A stretch of DNA of 35,778 nt from an uncultured Bacteroidales bacterium (GTDB taxonomy: Bacteria; Bacteroidota; Bacteroidia; Bacteroidales; UBA932): positions 1 to 35,778 of the forward strand of contig CAMVMG010000021.1 in the NCBI GenBank assembly GCA_947168525.1, written 5' to 3'. This document shows, in pieces, positions 1 to 8,298 of this stretch (its first letter is position 1; each line of letters starts with the position of its first letter). Made by a program: the position numbers and the translations under genes. Under the pieces are notes generated by a model. It was not told the DNA's origin and ran no database searches. It worked only from the letters and a program-made list of their open reading frames with translations.

Positions 1-445
1 ACGTCCCTCGGTTGATGTCGATGATGGTGACCTTCGGGAATCGGCGGAAGGTGCGGAGAAGGTCTTTCTTGACGCTCTTGTCAAGGTCCTTGTTCCCGAG
101 GAGCCGGTACATCGTGGTGTAGACAATCTGGTTGAGCAGGATGTCGCCGGTAAGGTTATCAAGGGTGCAGATGGTCTTACCTTCACGGTGCCGGTTGGCT
201 TTGATGGTCTTGGCAAGTTCCAGTTTCCCTTTGATGCCGGCTATCTCTTCCTCGTGGGTGCGGTATTCTTTTGCGATGCCACGCTTCAAGAGAATATCGG
301 CCCCTTTGGTCAGGAGGCGGGACAGGAGATCCAGTACGGCCGGGCAAGAGTCGGCATCGACCTTCACCCAATCACGCTGCTCCGGAAGCCCCCAGGCATA
401 GCACAGGAGGTAATAGAGGTTTTGTATGGGAATCTGGGCCGCCAC
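1..445 (-). CDS. mcrC: McrC-like subunit of McrBC restriction system (partial)
   Basis: N-terminal 148 residues of a McrC-type protein; the rest lies beyond position 1. McrC is the nuclease partner of the McrB GTPase and cleaves DNA bearing modified bases. The reading frame from the GTG at 445 is open to the window edge and begins with residues AAQIPIQNLYYLLCYAW, a typical McrC opening. It continues with a segment reading LDNLTGDILLNQIVYTT, also family-like. No ATG lies near the start, so GTG is chosen: it sits two bases after the McrB stop, a coupled arrangement as expected for an mcrBC pair. The PD-(D/E)XK nuclease domain would be in the missing part. The frame stays open upstream into mcrB, so an earlier start is possible. 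Assignment rests on remembered family motifs and on the partner gene. Confidence 0.85.
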   Translation of the reverse strand, partial: MAAQIPIQNLYYLLCYAWGLPEQRDWVKVDADSCPAVLDLLSRLLTKGADILLKRGIAKEYRTHEEEIAGIKGKLELAKTIKANRHREGKTICTLDNLTGDILLNQIVYTTMYRLLGNKDLDKSVKKDLLRTFRRFPKVTIIDINRGT

Positions 446-447
446 CG

Positions 448-2937
448 CTACAGCTTGAGCATCTTCTTCAGGGCATCGAGGCGGTCGCTATCGTCGTAGC
501 AGACTTCGTCCAGATAAGGGAAGAGTTCATATTCGCAGATGTCTTCCCACCAGGCGGCTTCCTCACCCTTCTTGAATCCTTCAAAGTTGCAGAAGTAACT
601 GTGGCCGATTTCCATTCCACGGAGCATTTCGGTGTCCTGGATGACTTGGTTGACGGCCACAATCTTTGCCGTGATGGTGTCCACGAAGGATTTGTCCATC
701 TTGGCCTTCAGGAAGTTCTTGAAGGTATCACCGAATTCCGGAGTCAGGGTAATGAAGGAAAAGCGGCGGCGGAGGGCGTAGTCCACGATGGCCAGGGAGC
801 GGTCTGCCGTGTTCATACAGCCGATGAGGTAAACGTTCTCGGGCACGTAGAAGGGCTCGTCGGAAGCGTTTGAGTAGGTCAGACGCACCATGTGCTTAGG
901 GCCACGCTTATCATACTCGATGAGCATCATCAGCTCACCCAGTATCTTGCTGAGGTTGCCACGGTTGATTTCGTCGATGATGAAGAAATACGGGCGGTTG
1001 TCGTTCTTGGCCCGCTGGCAGAAGTCATAGAAGATGCCGTTACGTACCACGAAGCCATCCTTTGACGGGCGGATGCCCTGGATAAAGTCCTCGTAGCCGT
1101 AGGACTGATGGAACTGGACCATCTCGATGCAGGAGTCGTTCTCTTCGCCGAGGATGGAGTATGCAATCTTCTTGGCAAGGAAGGTCTTGCCGACACCCGG
1201 AGGGCCTTGCAGAATGATGTTCTTTTTGCGCTTCAGGATGCTCTCGATGTGGTGGAAGGCCTTCGGGTTGATGAAGGGCTTCTCGGGGTCTTTCTCGAAG
1301 GAATAAGCAGGATTGTCCTCGCTCTCCGGGCTGAACAGAATCGGCTCCGGTGAACCTTTCTTGACATAATCCAGCAGACGGTTAAATTCGGCCTGGGTCA
1401 GCTTGAAGAGGGAGCCCTGGTTATTGATGAAGACTTCGCTCTGCTTCAAGACATCGTCCTCGAGGAGTTCGGCCCAGGAGACCTGATGGGTGAACTTTTC
1501 AACCACCTTGAAAAAGAATTCGTCTTTGGATGTCTTGGTCACTTCGAAAAGGGCCTTGACCTTCTTGACAGGTGTGGTCTCATAACCGATGATAAGGTCG
1601 CCCGGTTTAATGGCCTCGAAGTATTTGTATTTCTGACGCTTGTTACCATTCTCGTTGAAGGCAGTATAATTCTGGGTCTGACCAACATCAATGGTGTCGA
1701 TGGACCAAATCTTGGGGTTGGCATTGAGCCAATAATATGCGATGCCGGTTTCCGGAGCAGGCGCATCTACCATCACTTCGTCTAACTTCTTTAGCAATTC
1801 CGGATAGCGGGTCAGCTCCGTGAGCGTCTTCATCGCCAGCGTCTCGGGGGAAGTCCAGTTGCCCACTTTTTCCCAACGGACCTTGCGGACATTCTGATTG
1901 TCAGGATAGGAGGTGTCGTAAATATAGTCGGACTCAACCACACCACGGCCCAGAATCTTGTTTCTGCCCTGCTTGGCGTAGATGATGTCGCCAGGCTTCA
2001 TCTCACGGCAGAACTCCCATGTGGCAAGACCATCATTCTTGTAATTCGAGGAAGCATCGCCATACTTGGTTTTCATGGCCTCCCTTATAGCATCCAGCGT
2101 TTCAAACTTGGACAGGTCACCAATCTCTTCCCAGCCGATGCAGGCTATACCATCCTTCTTGCAACGTTCCCAGTTTCTGGCGTTTGCTCCAGGAGAGAAG
2201 ACCCAGTATCTCACGGAAGATGTTGAATCGTCAGCAGGCTTCACCTTCTTTCCTTCTCGATTCTCCACTTTATTGACGAAGGCGATATAGGAGAATTCGG
2301 CGAAATTGGAGAAATCATATTTGCCGGTGGCGATGAGGGTATCCAGTTCCTTCATCACGTTGGTATACTCGTCGAAAACTACAAACTGGTGCTTCGGCAC
2401 AGTGATGCCCAGGTCCTTGAGGTATTCCCTGCAATTGCCATCCAGCGGGAGATATTTGTCCGGCCTTACCCAGAACAGGCCAATCGTCAGGTTGTACTTA
2501 ATGAGGTACTGGTCTTTGAGGGCGTCGTATGCATCCTTGATGGGTTCATCCTTCACTGCCGCCACGAAGACGTTCCACAGCCGCTCGATGTCGCCTTCCT
2601 TGCGGTCTTTCTCAAATGCCATGAAGTTGGACTGCAGCGCATTGACGATAGGGATACCATTGTAGTCCTCGGGGATTGGAGCCGTGATGCTAAAGCCGTC
2701 TTTTAGTTTGGTGCAGATGATGCCCCGGTTCTTGTCCGTAATACCCCGGTTAAAGATGGAGAACACGGAAAACGGATCTATGTCGGAGACACGACGCCCA
2801 TCGTTGTCATCTTTCAGGTGACCGATGTAACCCTGAAGGTTGTCGTAAATCCAATCAATGAGAGGCTTCCTATTGTCTCTGTGCTGGAGGAGTTTCTGGG
2901 CTAACTCCTTGTAGAACGGTATCCAAGTGAAAGTCAT
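448..2937 (-). CDS. mcrB: McrB-like AAA+ GTPase with two PUA/EVE-like reader segments
   Basis: 829 residues. The C-terminal half is the McrB-type AAA+ motor: Walker A GPPGVGKT at 578-585, Walker B FFIIDE at 651-656, and the McrB signature MNTADR at 708-713 (GTP binding), followed by arginines 723-725 in ALRRRF. Ahead of it lie two segments that look like small-molecule or base-reading PUA/EVE folds: about 243-345 (RYWVFSPG... KPGDIIYAKQG) and about 399-525 (YYWLNANPKIW... IKPGDLIIGYE). Residues 1-240 are an additional helical N-terminal region that I do not recognise. In the family, GTP-driven McrB loads McrC on modified DNA, and the reader domain sets which modification is detected. It lies 23 bases after the MmeI-like gene and 2 bases before mcrC, so the three probably form one leftward defence operon. 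Confidence 0.93.
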   Translation of the reverse strand: MTFTWIPFYKELAQKLLQHRDNRKPLIDWIYDNLQGYIGHLKDDNDGRRVSDIDPFSVFSIFNRGITDKNRGIICTKLKDGFSITAPIPEDYNGIPIVNALQSNFMAFEKDRKEGDIERLWNVFVAAVKDEPIKDAYDALKDQYLIKYNLTIGLFWVRPDKYLPLDGNCREYLKDLGITVPKHQFVVFDEYTNVMKELDTLIATGKYDFSNFAEFSYIAFVNKVENREGKKVKPADDSTSSVRYWVFSPGANARNWERCKKDGIACIGWEEIGDLSKFETLDAIREAMKTKYGDASSNYKNDGLATWEFCREMKPGDIIYAKQGRNKILGRGVVESDYIYDTSYPDNQNVRKVRWEKVGNWTSPETLAMKTLTELTRYPELLKKLDEVMVDAPAPETGIAYYWLNANPKIWSIDTIDVGQTQNYTAFNENGNKRQKYKYFEAIKPGDLIIGYETTPVKKVKALFEVTKTSKDEFFFKVVEKFTHQVSWAELLEDDVLKQSEVFINNQGSLFKLTQAEFNRLLDYVKKGSPEPILFSPESEDNPAYSFEKDPEKPFINPKAFHHIESILKRKKNIILQGPPGVGKTFLAKKIAYSILGEENDSCIEMVQFHQSYGYEDFIQGIRPSKDGFVVRNGIFYDFCQRAKNDNRPYFFIIDEINRGNLSKILGELMMLIEYDKRGPKHMVRLTYSNASDEPFYVPENVYLIGCMNTADRSLAIVDYALRRRFSFITLTPEFGDTFKNFLKAKMDKSFVDTITAKIVAVNQVIQDTEMLRGMEIGHSYFCNFEGFKKGEEAAWWEDICEYELFPYLDEVCYDDSDRLDALKKMLKL

Positions 2938-2960
2938 ATGAGGAAAGGTTAATTATCGGT

Positions 2961-4802
2961 TTATTTGGTCAGGTCTTGATACATCTTGAACAAACGAGCA
3001 ACAATCTCAGACTCCGAAGCGTCTTTCGGGAAGCCGTAAGCATCCAAGACGACAGCATCGTTGGCCCGGTGGGCTTTCCGAAGTTCTGCTGGCATAGCGA
3101 GTTCATCGTATAAATCCGACAATGTGCTGTCAGGATATAATGCCCGCGCATCCAGAATAGCCTGAGCTGACTGCTTTATTTTTTCCTCCTGTGCTGCATT
3201 AAGAGACGGCCAGGGGAAATTGTTATAAACAATGGTGTTGGAATAACTATACCTCATTTCCAGGCGACCACATACAGCCCTCATCCACGCCATATGAACC
3301 GAAGAAGTCAAAACACCGAAGGAATAGAGACTTGCCCCCGGCATCATAAACAACTTATCGCCAGGAATAATATCTTTTGACAGATAGTCCATAGGTACAT
3401 ATCTTCTTTGCTCAGAAGATACTTTAGGGATGGCGACATAATCTGTAGGGCATTCTCGAACCTCATCAAATAGTTGCGGAGTTTCTGCCTTCTTTCGAGT
3501 CGCTTCCTTCGGACTTGCCAATCGATAGATGCGTACCTGCTCAATTCTATCAAGAACTTTGGGGCACTTGCGAAGAACAGAAGGATTTGCATGAACAAGC
3601 CACAAGCAGTAACGAGGTTTTCTCTCTATAAAGTCCTTGCCCATCATGTAAGGACGGATAAATACTTGTGCTAACGGATTATCTGCCAGTAGAGAATCCT
3701 TCTCTTCTTCAGTCAGAATAAGAAAGCCTCCCTCAGTAGGTTTCCCGCCATTCAATAATGCAGGAACATCGCAGATAGGTTTGGTTCTATTCTCTATAAA
3801 TACGTCGTCTGCATTGATTAGGTATCCGTTGATGTTGGATGCAGGAATAATCCTATCTTTTTCAAAGAGCCTTTTATCCTTGACGGTTTCTCCAACAGAA
3901 AAGCCAATAATTACACAATGGACATGAGCCTTTAGGTTAGCTTCGCTATCCCATCTGAATGTTCGCCATGCAAAGTTGATACTTAGCGAATAATCCTCTT
4001 TAATTGGTTTCCATACAGCAGCGACCTGTTCGCCCTGAGTGATTGAGTTAGTTGATACAAGTGCCGCTTTAATATGAGTTCCGGACATGTATGCGGCGGC
4101 TTTATAGTACCATCCAACCACATAATCCACACGGCCAGCAGATTTATATGGCTTGCCTTGTTTGTTGACAAGAACAGAAAGTATATCGTCTTTTTGAGAC
4201 TTAGTCTGCCATGAATATCCCACGAAAGGAGGGTTACCCATAATGTAGTTCAACTCGCTGGCCGGAATCACGTCATTCCAATCCATCCGGAGTGCATTCC
4301 CCTCATGGATGTTGGTGTAGGTCTTAAGCGGCAGCGGATCGAGGTTGAATCCCACGATTTCATCGGTCTCCTGCATCATCTGGGCCTCGGCAATCCAAAG
4401 TGCCGTCTGGGCTACTGAACAGGCAAAGTCGTTGATTTCTATGCCGTAGAACTGGTTGATGGAAACCTTGATGGGTTCCGCCATTTCTCCAATAACTCTG
4501 TTATCTCCATAGATAATGCGCAGCGCATCGTTTTCGAGTCGTCGGAGCGAGGTGTAGGATTCGGTGAGGAAGTTGCCGGAGCCGCAGGCCGGGTCGAAGA
4601 ATTTGAGACCGGCAAGTTTGTCCTGGAAGGCAAAGGCACGCTCTCGCTTGGTCTTGGCCACGGAGGTTGCCTTGATGTCGGCCAGTTCGGCTTTCAGGTC
4701 GTCCAGGAAGAGCGGGTCGATAACCTTGTGGATGTTCTCGATGGACGTGTAGTGCATACCGCCGGCACGACGTGTCTCGGGGTTCAGGGTACTCTCAAAC
4801 AC
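2961..4802 (-). CDS. MmeI-like DNA methyltransferase/specificity half (frameshifted C-terminal part)
   Basis: 613 residues from an internal GTG; this is the downstream part of a split gene, not an independent protein. It carries adenine N6-methyltransferase motifs: FDPACGSGNF at 69-78 (motif I, SAM binding) and GNPPF at 189-193 (motif IV, NPP[F/Y], catalytic). The remaining C-terminal part would be the target-recognition and C-terminal domains of the MmeI (type IIL/IIG) family. The same frame remains open upstream of the GTG and encodes RASDDFDWSLISPTIFGA, which continues the N-terminal piece smoothly. Joined, the two parts are about 929 codons, the usual size for MmeI-family enzymes. Whether an active methylase can be made from the GTG is unknown. 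mcrB follows after 23 bases. Confidence 0.85.
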   Translation of the reverse strand: MFESTLNPETRRAGGMHYTSIENIHKVIDPLFLDDLKAELADIKATSVAKTKRERAFAFQDKLAGLKFFDPACGSGNFLTESYTSLRRLENDALRIIYGDNRVIGEMAEPIKVSINQFYGIEINDFACSVAQTALWIAEAQMMQETDEIVGFNLDPLPLKTYTNIHEGNALRMDWNDVIPASELNYIMGNPPFVGYSWQTKSQKDDILSVLVNKQGKPYKSAGRVDYVVGWYYKAAAYMSGTHIKAALVSTNSITQGEQVAAVWKPIKEDYSLSINFAWRTFRWDSEANLKAHVHCVIIGFSVGETVKDKRLFEKDRIIPASNINGYLINADDVFIENRTKPICDVPALLNGGKPTEGGFLILTEEEKDSLLADNPLAQVFIRPYMMGKDFIERKPRYCLWLVHANPSVLRKCPKVLDRIEQVRIYRLASPKEATRKKAETPQLFDEVRECPTDYVAIPKVSSEQRRYVPMDYLSKDIIPGDKLFMMPGASLYSFGVLTSSVHMAWMRAVCGRLEMRYSYSNTIVYNNFPWPSLNAAQEEKIKQSAQAILDARALYPDSTLSDLYDELAMPAELRKAHRANDAVVLDAYGFPKDASESEIVARLFKMYQDLTK

Positions 4803-4845
4803 GGCGCCGAAGATGGTGGGACTAATGAGGCTCCAGTCAAAATCA

Positions 4846-5748
4846 TCACTGGCCCGCTGGGAGGATAAGGTTACGAATCTCGTCCGTTATTCTGGGTATC
4901 TCAATCTCACCGGCGAACATTCCACCATTGACATACGGGAAGGCGGCCAACTCCTCGTCCATATACTCGTCCCTGTCTTCAGGCTTAGTATCCAAGACCT
5001 CGAACAGTTCTATCAGTGCTTTCCGGAAATCTTTCGCTTCGAACTGCTGCATATAGTCGTGGAACATGTCTTTTGTCCCGAATATACCAGCATCTTCGGC
5101 ATAGAGGCAGAATACCAGACGAACGCAGAGCTTATTAAGAGCCTTCTGGGACTCTGGATTGCTAGGGTCTTTGTACTGAGCCAGAATCTTGTCATATAGT
5201 ACACCCACAATCTCACCGGCCTGGATAGATACTTCAAGTTCTTTCTTCAAGTGGACGTTAGTATCATCAACCAGGAAGGAGAGGCGATGGTATTCTTTCT
5301 CCAAATCGGCTAACTGGATAACTTCAGGAGCATCGTTGGGCCGCTCCATATCATGTACTTCAAACGTGGTGAAGTTGCAGGCCACAATCCACTTGGGAGC
5401 CATGGACAGTGGAAGACCGGCTGCATAACGACGGCCCTGCTGGTAGGGGGTAAGCTCTTGACCGTCGGACTGGCGATACTTGGCGCTAAGGTCCACGTGT
5501 GAGCCCTTTTGTTCAATTAGGACCTTGGTAGACGGAATATAGCCATCAATGAAGTCTGAACCCTTTTCCTTTAAAATAGTTTTCACGGGGATCTCGAACT
5601 GAATGAATTGGGCGGGGGTAGTGATACCGAATACCCTTCCCAGCAAATCCATCCAGAAGCGGGCCGTCTCTCCCTTCTCATACCCTTTTTCAAGCCAATC
5701 CTTTACGAATGCTTTTGCCGCTTGACGTTGTTTTGTATCTGTTGCCAT
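4846..5748 (-). CDS. MmeI-like nuclease half (frameshifted N-terminal part)
   Basis: 300 residues, cut short by tandem TGA stops just after a frame change. The N-terminal region carries a PD-(D/E)XK-type pattern: D68 in FIDGY, then E79 and K81 in IEQKG, spaced like the D/E/K triad of MmeI. The rest (about 150-300) corresponds to the helical spacer that links nuclease to methylase. ATG 5748 (MATDTKQRQAAKAF) is preferred over the longer frame from 5889, because the extra 47 residues do not look family-like and a TAAATTTG promoter-type box lies only 25 bases upstream of 5748. In MmeI-type enzymes one polypeptide cuts and methylates; here the parts are in different frames (2,788 nt in total, one more than a multiple of three). 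An extra base in the GGG run at 4859-4861 (+ strand) is the simplest cause. Real mutation and assembly error cannot be told apart here. Confidence 0.85.
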   Translation of the reverse strand: MATDTKQRQAAKAFVKDWLEKGYEKGETARFWMDLLGRVFGITTPAQFIQFEIPVKTILKEKGSDFIDGYIPSTKVLIEQKGSHVDLSAKYRQSDGQELTPYQQGRRYAAGLPLSMAPKWIVACNFTTFEVHDMERPNDAPEVIQLADLEKEYHRLSFLVDDTNVHLKKELEVSIQAGEIVGVLYDKILAQYKDPSNPESQKALNKLCVRLVFCLYAEDAGIFGTKDMFHDYMQQFEAKDFRKALIELFEVLDTKPEDRDEYMDEELAAFPYVNGGMFAGEIEIPRITDEIRNLILPAGQ

Positions 5749-5772
5749 GAGAATCAGTTTTGTCCTATCCTT

Positions 5773-5780
5773 CAAATTTA
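5773..5780 (-). promoter_or_regulatory. Bacteroidetes -7 box upstream of the MmeI-like gene
   Basis: On the minus strand the sequence reads TAAATTTG, matching TAnnTTTG, 25 bases before the chosen start at 5748. No TTG sits at the expected 19-21 base distance upstream, so only half of the promoter is supported. Confidence 0.35.
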
Positions 5781-5866
5781 GCAATAATTTCTCTTCCCTG
5801 AGCCTCATCGGCCACAAAACATTTAAACTCTTATCTCTGAGAAATGAAATAACCGGCAGGAAAAAA

Positions 5867-5927
5867 GATTCTCTCGGCGGGCAGAACACCCTATATGCAG
5901 AATCGCATAGCGAAAACCGAGAGAATC
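5867..5927. repeat. 11-bp perfect inverted repeat with 39-bp spacer
   Basis: Left arm GATTCTCTCGG at 5867-5877 and right arm CCGAGAGAATC at 5917-5927 are exact reverse complements. A second small inverted repeat (TATGC at 5894-5898, GCATA at 5905-5909) is nested in the spacer. It lies upstream of the leftward defence operon and of the rightward lipoprotein gene. It could be an operator, a transcript hairpin or a recombination target. I see no convincing gene between 5749 and 6111. Confidence 0.6.
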
Positions 5928-6111
5928 ACGGAAGAAAGGGGGTTAAAGCAAATTCACACTGGCGGCAACAACTTCATAAGAGGTTCTTGGCTCACCACCA
6001 TCACCGATGTCGTTCGCCAGGCCGACTGAAATCGTAGATGAAATCCTGTCCCCCGCTATCTGGGAGGAAATGAAGTTCAACTCCTTGCTGTCGCGTGAAA
6101 TATGGATTAAA

Positions 6112-6285
6112 ATGCTAACTTTGCATCAAGCAAAGCGGAGTGATTACCTCAAAATAGAAAAGAACAACAAACAAACATACCTTGCACCCTCGACGCTGGT
6201 CTTCGAGGTGGTGCAGGATGGCGTGATTTGCGTCAGCGGAGAGCGCAATGGATACGGTCAAGCAATCGAAGACGAATGGATATAA
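6112..6285 (+). CDS. small protein with VICVSG-type tail, upstream of fimbrillin-like gene
   Basis: Possible 57-residue protein (the frame is open back to 6007). The end reads TYLAPSTLVFEVVQDGVICVSG and then an acidic, Gly-containing tail ending in DEWI. Short proteins ending in a similar I(L)CxSG segment plus acidic tail are common next to fimbrillin-like genes in Bacteroidales; their function is not known to me. The conserved-looking part begins near 6160, where no standard start codon is found in frame (the nearest upstream are TTG 6121 and ATG 6112). A TAACTTTG box resembling the -7 element lies at 6116-6123. The next gene starts 14 bases downstream, which suggests a shared transcript. 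Start, and even expression, are uncertain. Confidence 0.35.
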   Translation: MLTLHQAKRSDYLKIEKNNKQTYLAPSTLVFEVVQDGVICVSGERNGYGQAIEDEWI

Positions 6286-6299
6286 TGGAGGGCAAGAAT

Positions 6300-7973
6300 A
6301 TGAGAATCAAGTACACATTGTTTTGGCTGGCTGCCATTCTTGCCGCCTGCACCACTGAACCCCTTCCGGAAACAATTGTCGAAGAGGCTCCTGAGTCATA
6401 TACTTTGGTCGTGACCGCCACGAAAGGCAATGATGATACGACTAAGGCGCTCTCGCTCGACGGCAAGACACTGGACGCCACGTGGACGGCGGGCGACGAA
6501 ATCAGGGTGATGAAGCGTAGGGAAATGATGGACAACGTCGACTTTGCCTTGCTCGGCACGCTCACGGCTACGACCGTCAGTGCCGACGGCCTGACCGCCA
6601 CGTTCACTGGCTCGCTCGACGCGGACAAGGTGACGACGGCGGGCGGACTCGCAGAAGGCGACAAGCTCCTGCTCGGCTATCCCGGCACGAACCTTGGCCC
6701 AAGCACCAGCAGTTTCGTGTTCAACTACACCGGGCAGGACGGCACGCTCGACAAGATAGCCACCAACTACGACTACTGCATGACCACGACATCGAAGAGC
6801 AAAATGGTCACCGTCAGCGCCGTGGACGGCAGCGAGGTCACCGCTTCGGGCACCGCCACATTCGAGAACCAGCAGGCCATCGTGCGCTTCAACCTCTATG
6901 AGAGCGACGGCACCACGCCCGTCTGTCCCACCAGCCTCGACATCACGGCCGTCGGTCTGGTGCAGTCGGTTGCCCTGCCCGAGAGCGGCGACATAGCCCT
7001 CATACCCGCCGAAAATACCTTGACACTCACGCCCGACGGCTCGACCAACGTCATCTACGCCGCCCTGCGCGGCATCAGCGGGCAGACCGTTAAGCTCCGT
7101 GCAACGAACGGTGACAAATACTTCACCTACACGACGAAGAGTGCCGTCACCTTCACGCAAGGAAAGTTCTACGATGTCAAGGTGAAGATGGCCGACGGCT
7201 ATAAGACCACCGACCTCGCCTCGCTCGGCGACGACTACACCACCAGCCTCTATGAGGTGCTGACGGGCACGCTGCCCAGCGGTCGCCACGTCACCATCCC
7301 CGACGGCGCCCATGTGAGGCTGAGCGGTGCCACCATCAGCGAGACCGACTATGCGGGTATCGAGTGCCTCGGCGACGCCACCATCACCCTCGTGGGAGAG
7401 AACAACGTTACGTCGTCAAGTAGTAATCCATCCTACCCAGGTGTCCAGGCTGGTCCGACGGGCGCCATGCTTACTATCAAGGGCAGCGGCTCGCTGACAG
7501 CAATGGGAGGCACTACTGGCAGTCCAGCCATTGGTGCCCGGGGAGACAGTGGTTCGTCGTGCGGCAACATCACCATCAGCGGCGGCACCATCACGGCCAC
7601 GGGTGGATATCGTGCTGCGGCCATCGGCAGTGGCGCGACCGACTCACACGGCTCCAGTGCCTGCGGTAATATACTCATCAATGGCGGCACCGTTACGGCC
7701 ACGGGTGGAGTTTCTGCTGCGGCTATCGGCAGCGGCAGCGGCAGCGCGTGTGGCAATATCACCATTACCAATGGCGTCACCCGCGTCACCGCCAACAAAT
7801 CGGCCGAACACTCCGGCCCGTACAGCATTGGAAAGGGCTCTAATGGTGGTGGTGGTAGCAGCACCTGCGGCACCATCACCATCGGCGGCACGCAGTACTA
7901 CGACGGCACGGCCTTCCAGAACGGCGGCGAGACCTACCTCGCCACCAGCCCGCTGGTCTACCCGGCCCCATAG
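6300..7973 (+). CDS. fimbrillin-like lipoprotein with C-terminal Gly-rich beta-helix-type repeats
   Basis: 557 residues from ATG 6300, preceded by GGAGGG. A lipoprotein signal ends in LAAC with C17 as the lipidated cysteine. Residues about 30-300 resemble Bacteroidales fimbrillin-family proteins: a TKA segment at 48-50, LDATWTAGDEIRVM, and a closing GKFYDVKVKM strand. From about 389 on, imperfect repeats follow, built on the pattern CGNI[TL]I.GGT[IV]TATGG..AAAIGSG. This pattern occurs in secreted proteins and suggests a right-handed beta-helix or stacked beta structure, perhaps carbohydrate binding. The coding region is visibly richer in G+C than the R-M genes to its left, with many GCC/GGC/ACG codons, which may mean a separate origin. 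It is probably exposed on the cell surface. It lies outside the main pilus operon and lacks the DPAVxxW tail of the pilins, so it may not be a pilus subunit. Confidence 0.72.
   Translation: MRIKYTLFWLAAILAACTTEPLPETIVEEAPESYTLVVTATKGNDDTTKALSLDGKTLDATWTAGDEIRVMKRREMMDNVDFALLGTLTATTVSADGLTATFTGSLDADKVTTAGGLAEGDKLLLGYPGTNLGPSTSSFVFNYTGQDGTLDKIATNYDYCMTTTSKSKMVTVSAVDGSEVTASGTATFENQQAIVRFNLYESDGTTPVCPTSLDITAVGLVQSVALPESGDIALIPAENTLTLTPDGSTNVIYAALRGISGQTVKLRATNGDKYFTYTTKSAVTFTQGKFYDVKVKMADGYKTTDLASLGDDYTTSLYEVLTGTLPSGRHVTIPDGAHVRLSGATISETDYAGIECLGDATITLVGENNVTSSSSNPSYPGVQAGPTGAMLTIKGSGSLTAMGGTTGSPAIGARGDSGSSCGNITISGGTITATGGYRAAAIGSGATDSHGSSACGNILINGGTVTATGGVSAAAIGSGSGSACGNITITNGVTRVTANKSAEHSGPYSIGKGSNGGGGSSTCGTITIGGTQYYDGTAFQNGGETYLATSPLVYPAP
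7464..7889 (+). repeat. degenerate tandem repeats coding GGTITATGG-type units
   Basis: About five related coding units (residues 389-530 of the protein from 6300) with a repeated core of GN[IV][TL]I, GGT[IV]TATGG and AAIGSG. The DNA copies around 7560-7640 and 7660-7745 are closest to each other. In-frame gain or loss of units would change protein length without breaking the frame. Confidence 0.7.
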
Positions 7974-7993
7974 ATAATCATCGTGCCACATAA

Positions 7994-8063
7994 CAACCTC
8001 ACCAACAGAAATCGGACGAGGTTGAAACTTACAACCGGGAGTGCAATCGCTGCGCTTCCGGTT
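7994..8063 (+). terminator. two consecutive hairpins after the lipoprotein gene
   Basis: First stem CAACCTC (7994-8000) pairs with GAGGTTG (8018-8024). Second stem AACCGG (8033-8038) pairs with CCGGTT (8058-8063), with inner pairing GTGC (8041-8044) to GCGC (8052-8055). There is no long T run, so function as a terminator is only likely. The remainder of 8064-8298 holds no gene that I can support. Confidence 0.35.
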
Positions 8064-8298
8064 TCGTTTGCCCGCTCTGTGAAATATGAAGCTTTACAGG
8101 TGAACATAAATTACCGTTTTTCATTGAAAATACACGTGCTGACCAGGATATTCATTTCCGGATTGAACAGATTTATGTTCATCGAAGACGATAAGGAGTA
8201 AGATTTGACAATATCAGCTTTCCCACTTGCGGTCTTCTGCGGGTGTTTTTTTTGTGCGAGGGACAAATATTTCATGTTTTTTCATTATATTTGGAGAC

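Noticed and set aside
271..873. Rightward ORF of 200 codons across the mcrC-mcrB junction
   Set aside because: Antisense to two well-supported genes, with no domain or signal sequence.
4846..4870. Phase-variable switch in the MmeI-like gene
   Set aside because: The junction has only a three-base G run and no short tandem repeat, so slipped-strand switching is not indicated.
5895..6029. 44-codon ORF (MQNRIAKTER ... TTITDVVRQAD)
   Set aside because: It starts inside the inverted-repeat spacer, has no recognised family and no clear promoter; it looks orderly but cannot be supported.
7983..8201. 72-codon rightward ORF after the beta-repeat lipoprotein
   Set aside because: It overlaps the hairpins at 7994-8063, has unremarkable composition and no family resemblance.
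8286..8293. TATATTTG as promoter of the sensor-kinase operon
   Set aside because: It matches the -7 consensus but lies five bases from the start codon and has no TTG at the right distance; a leaderless transcript is possible but not supported.
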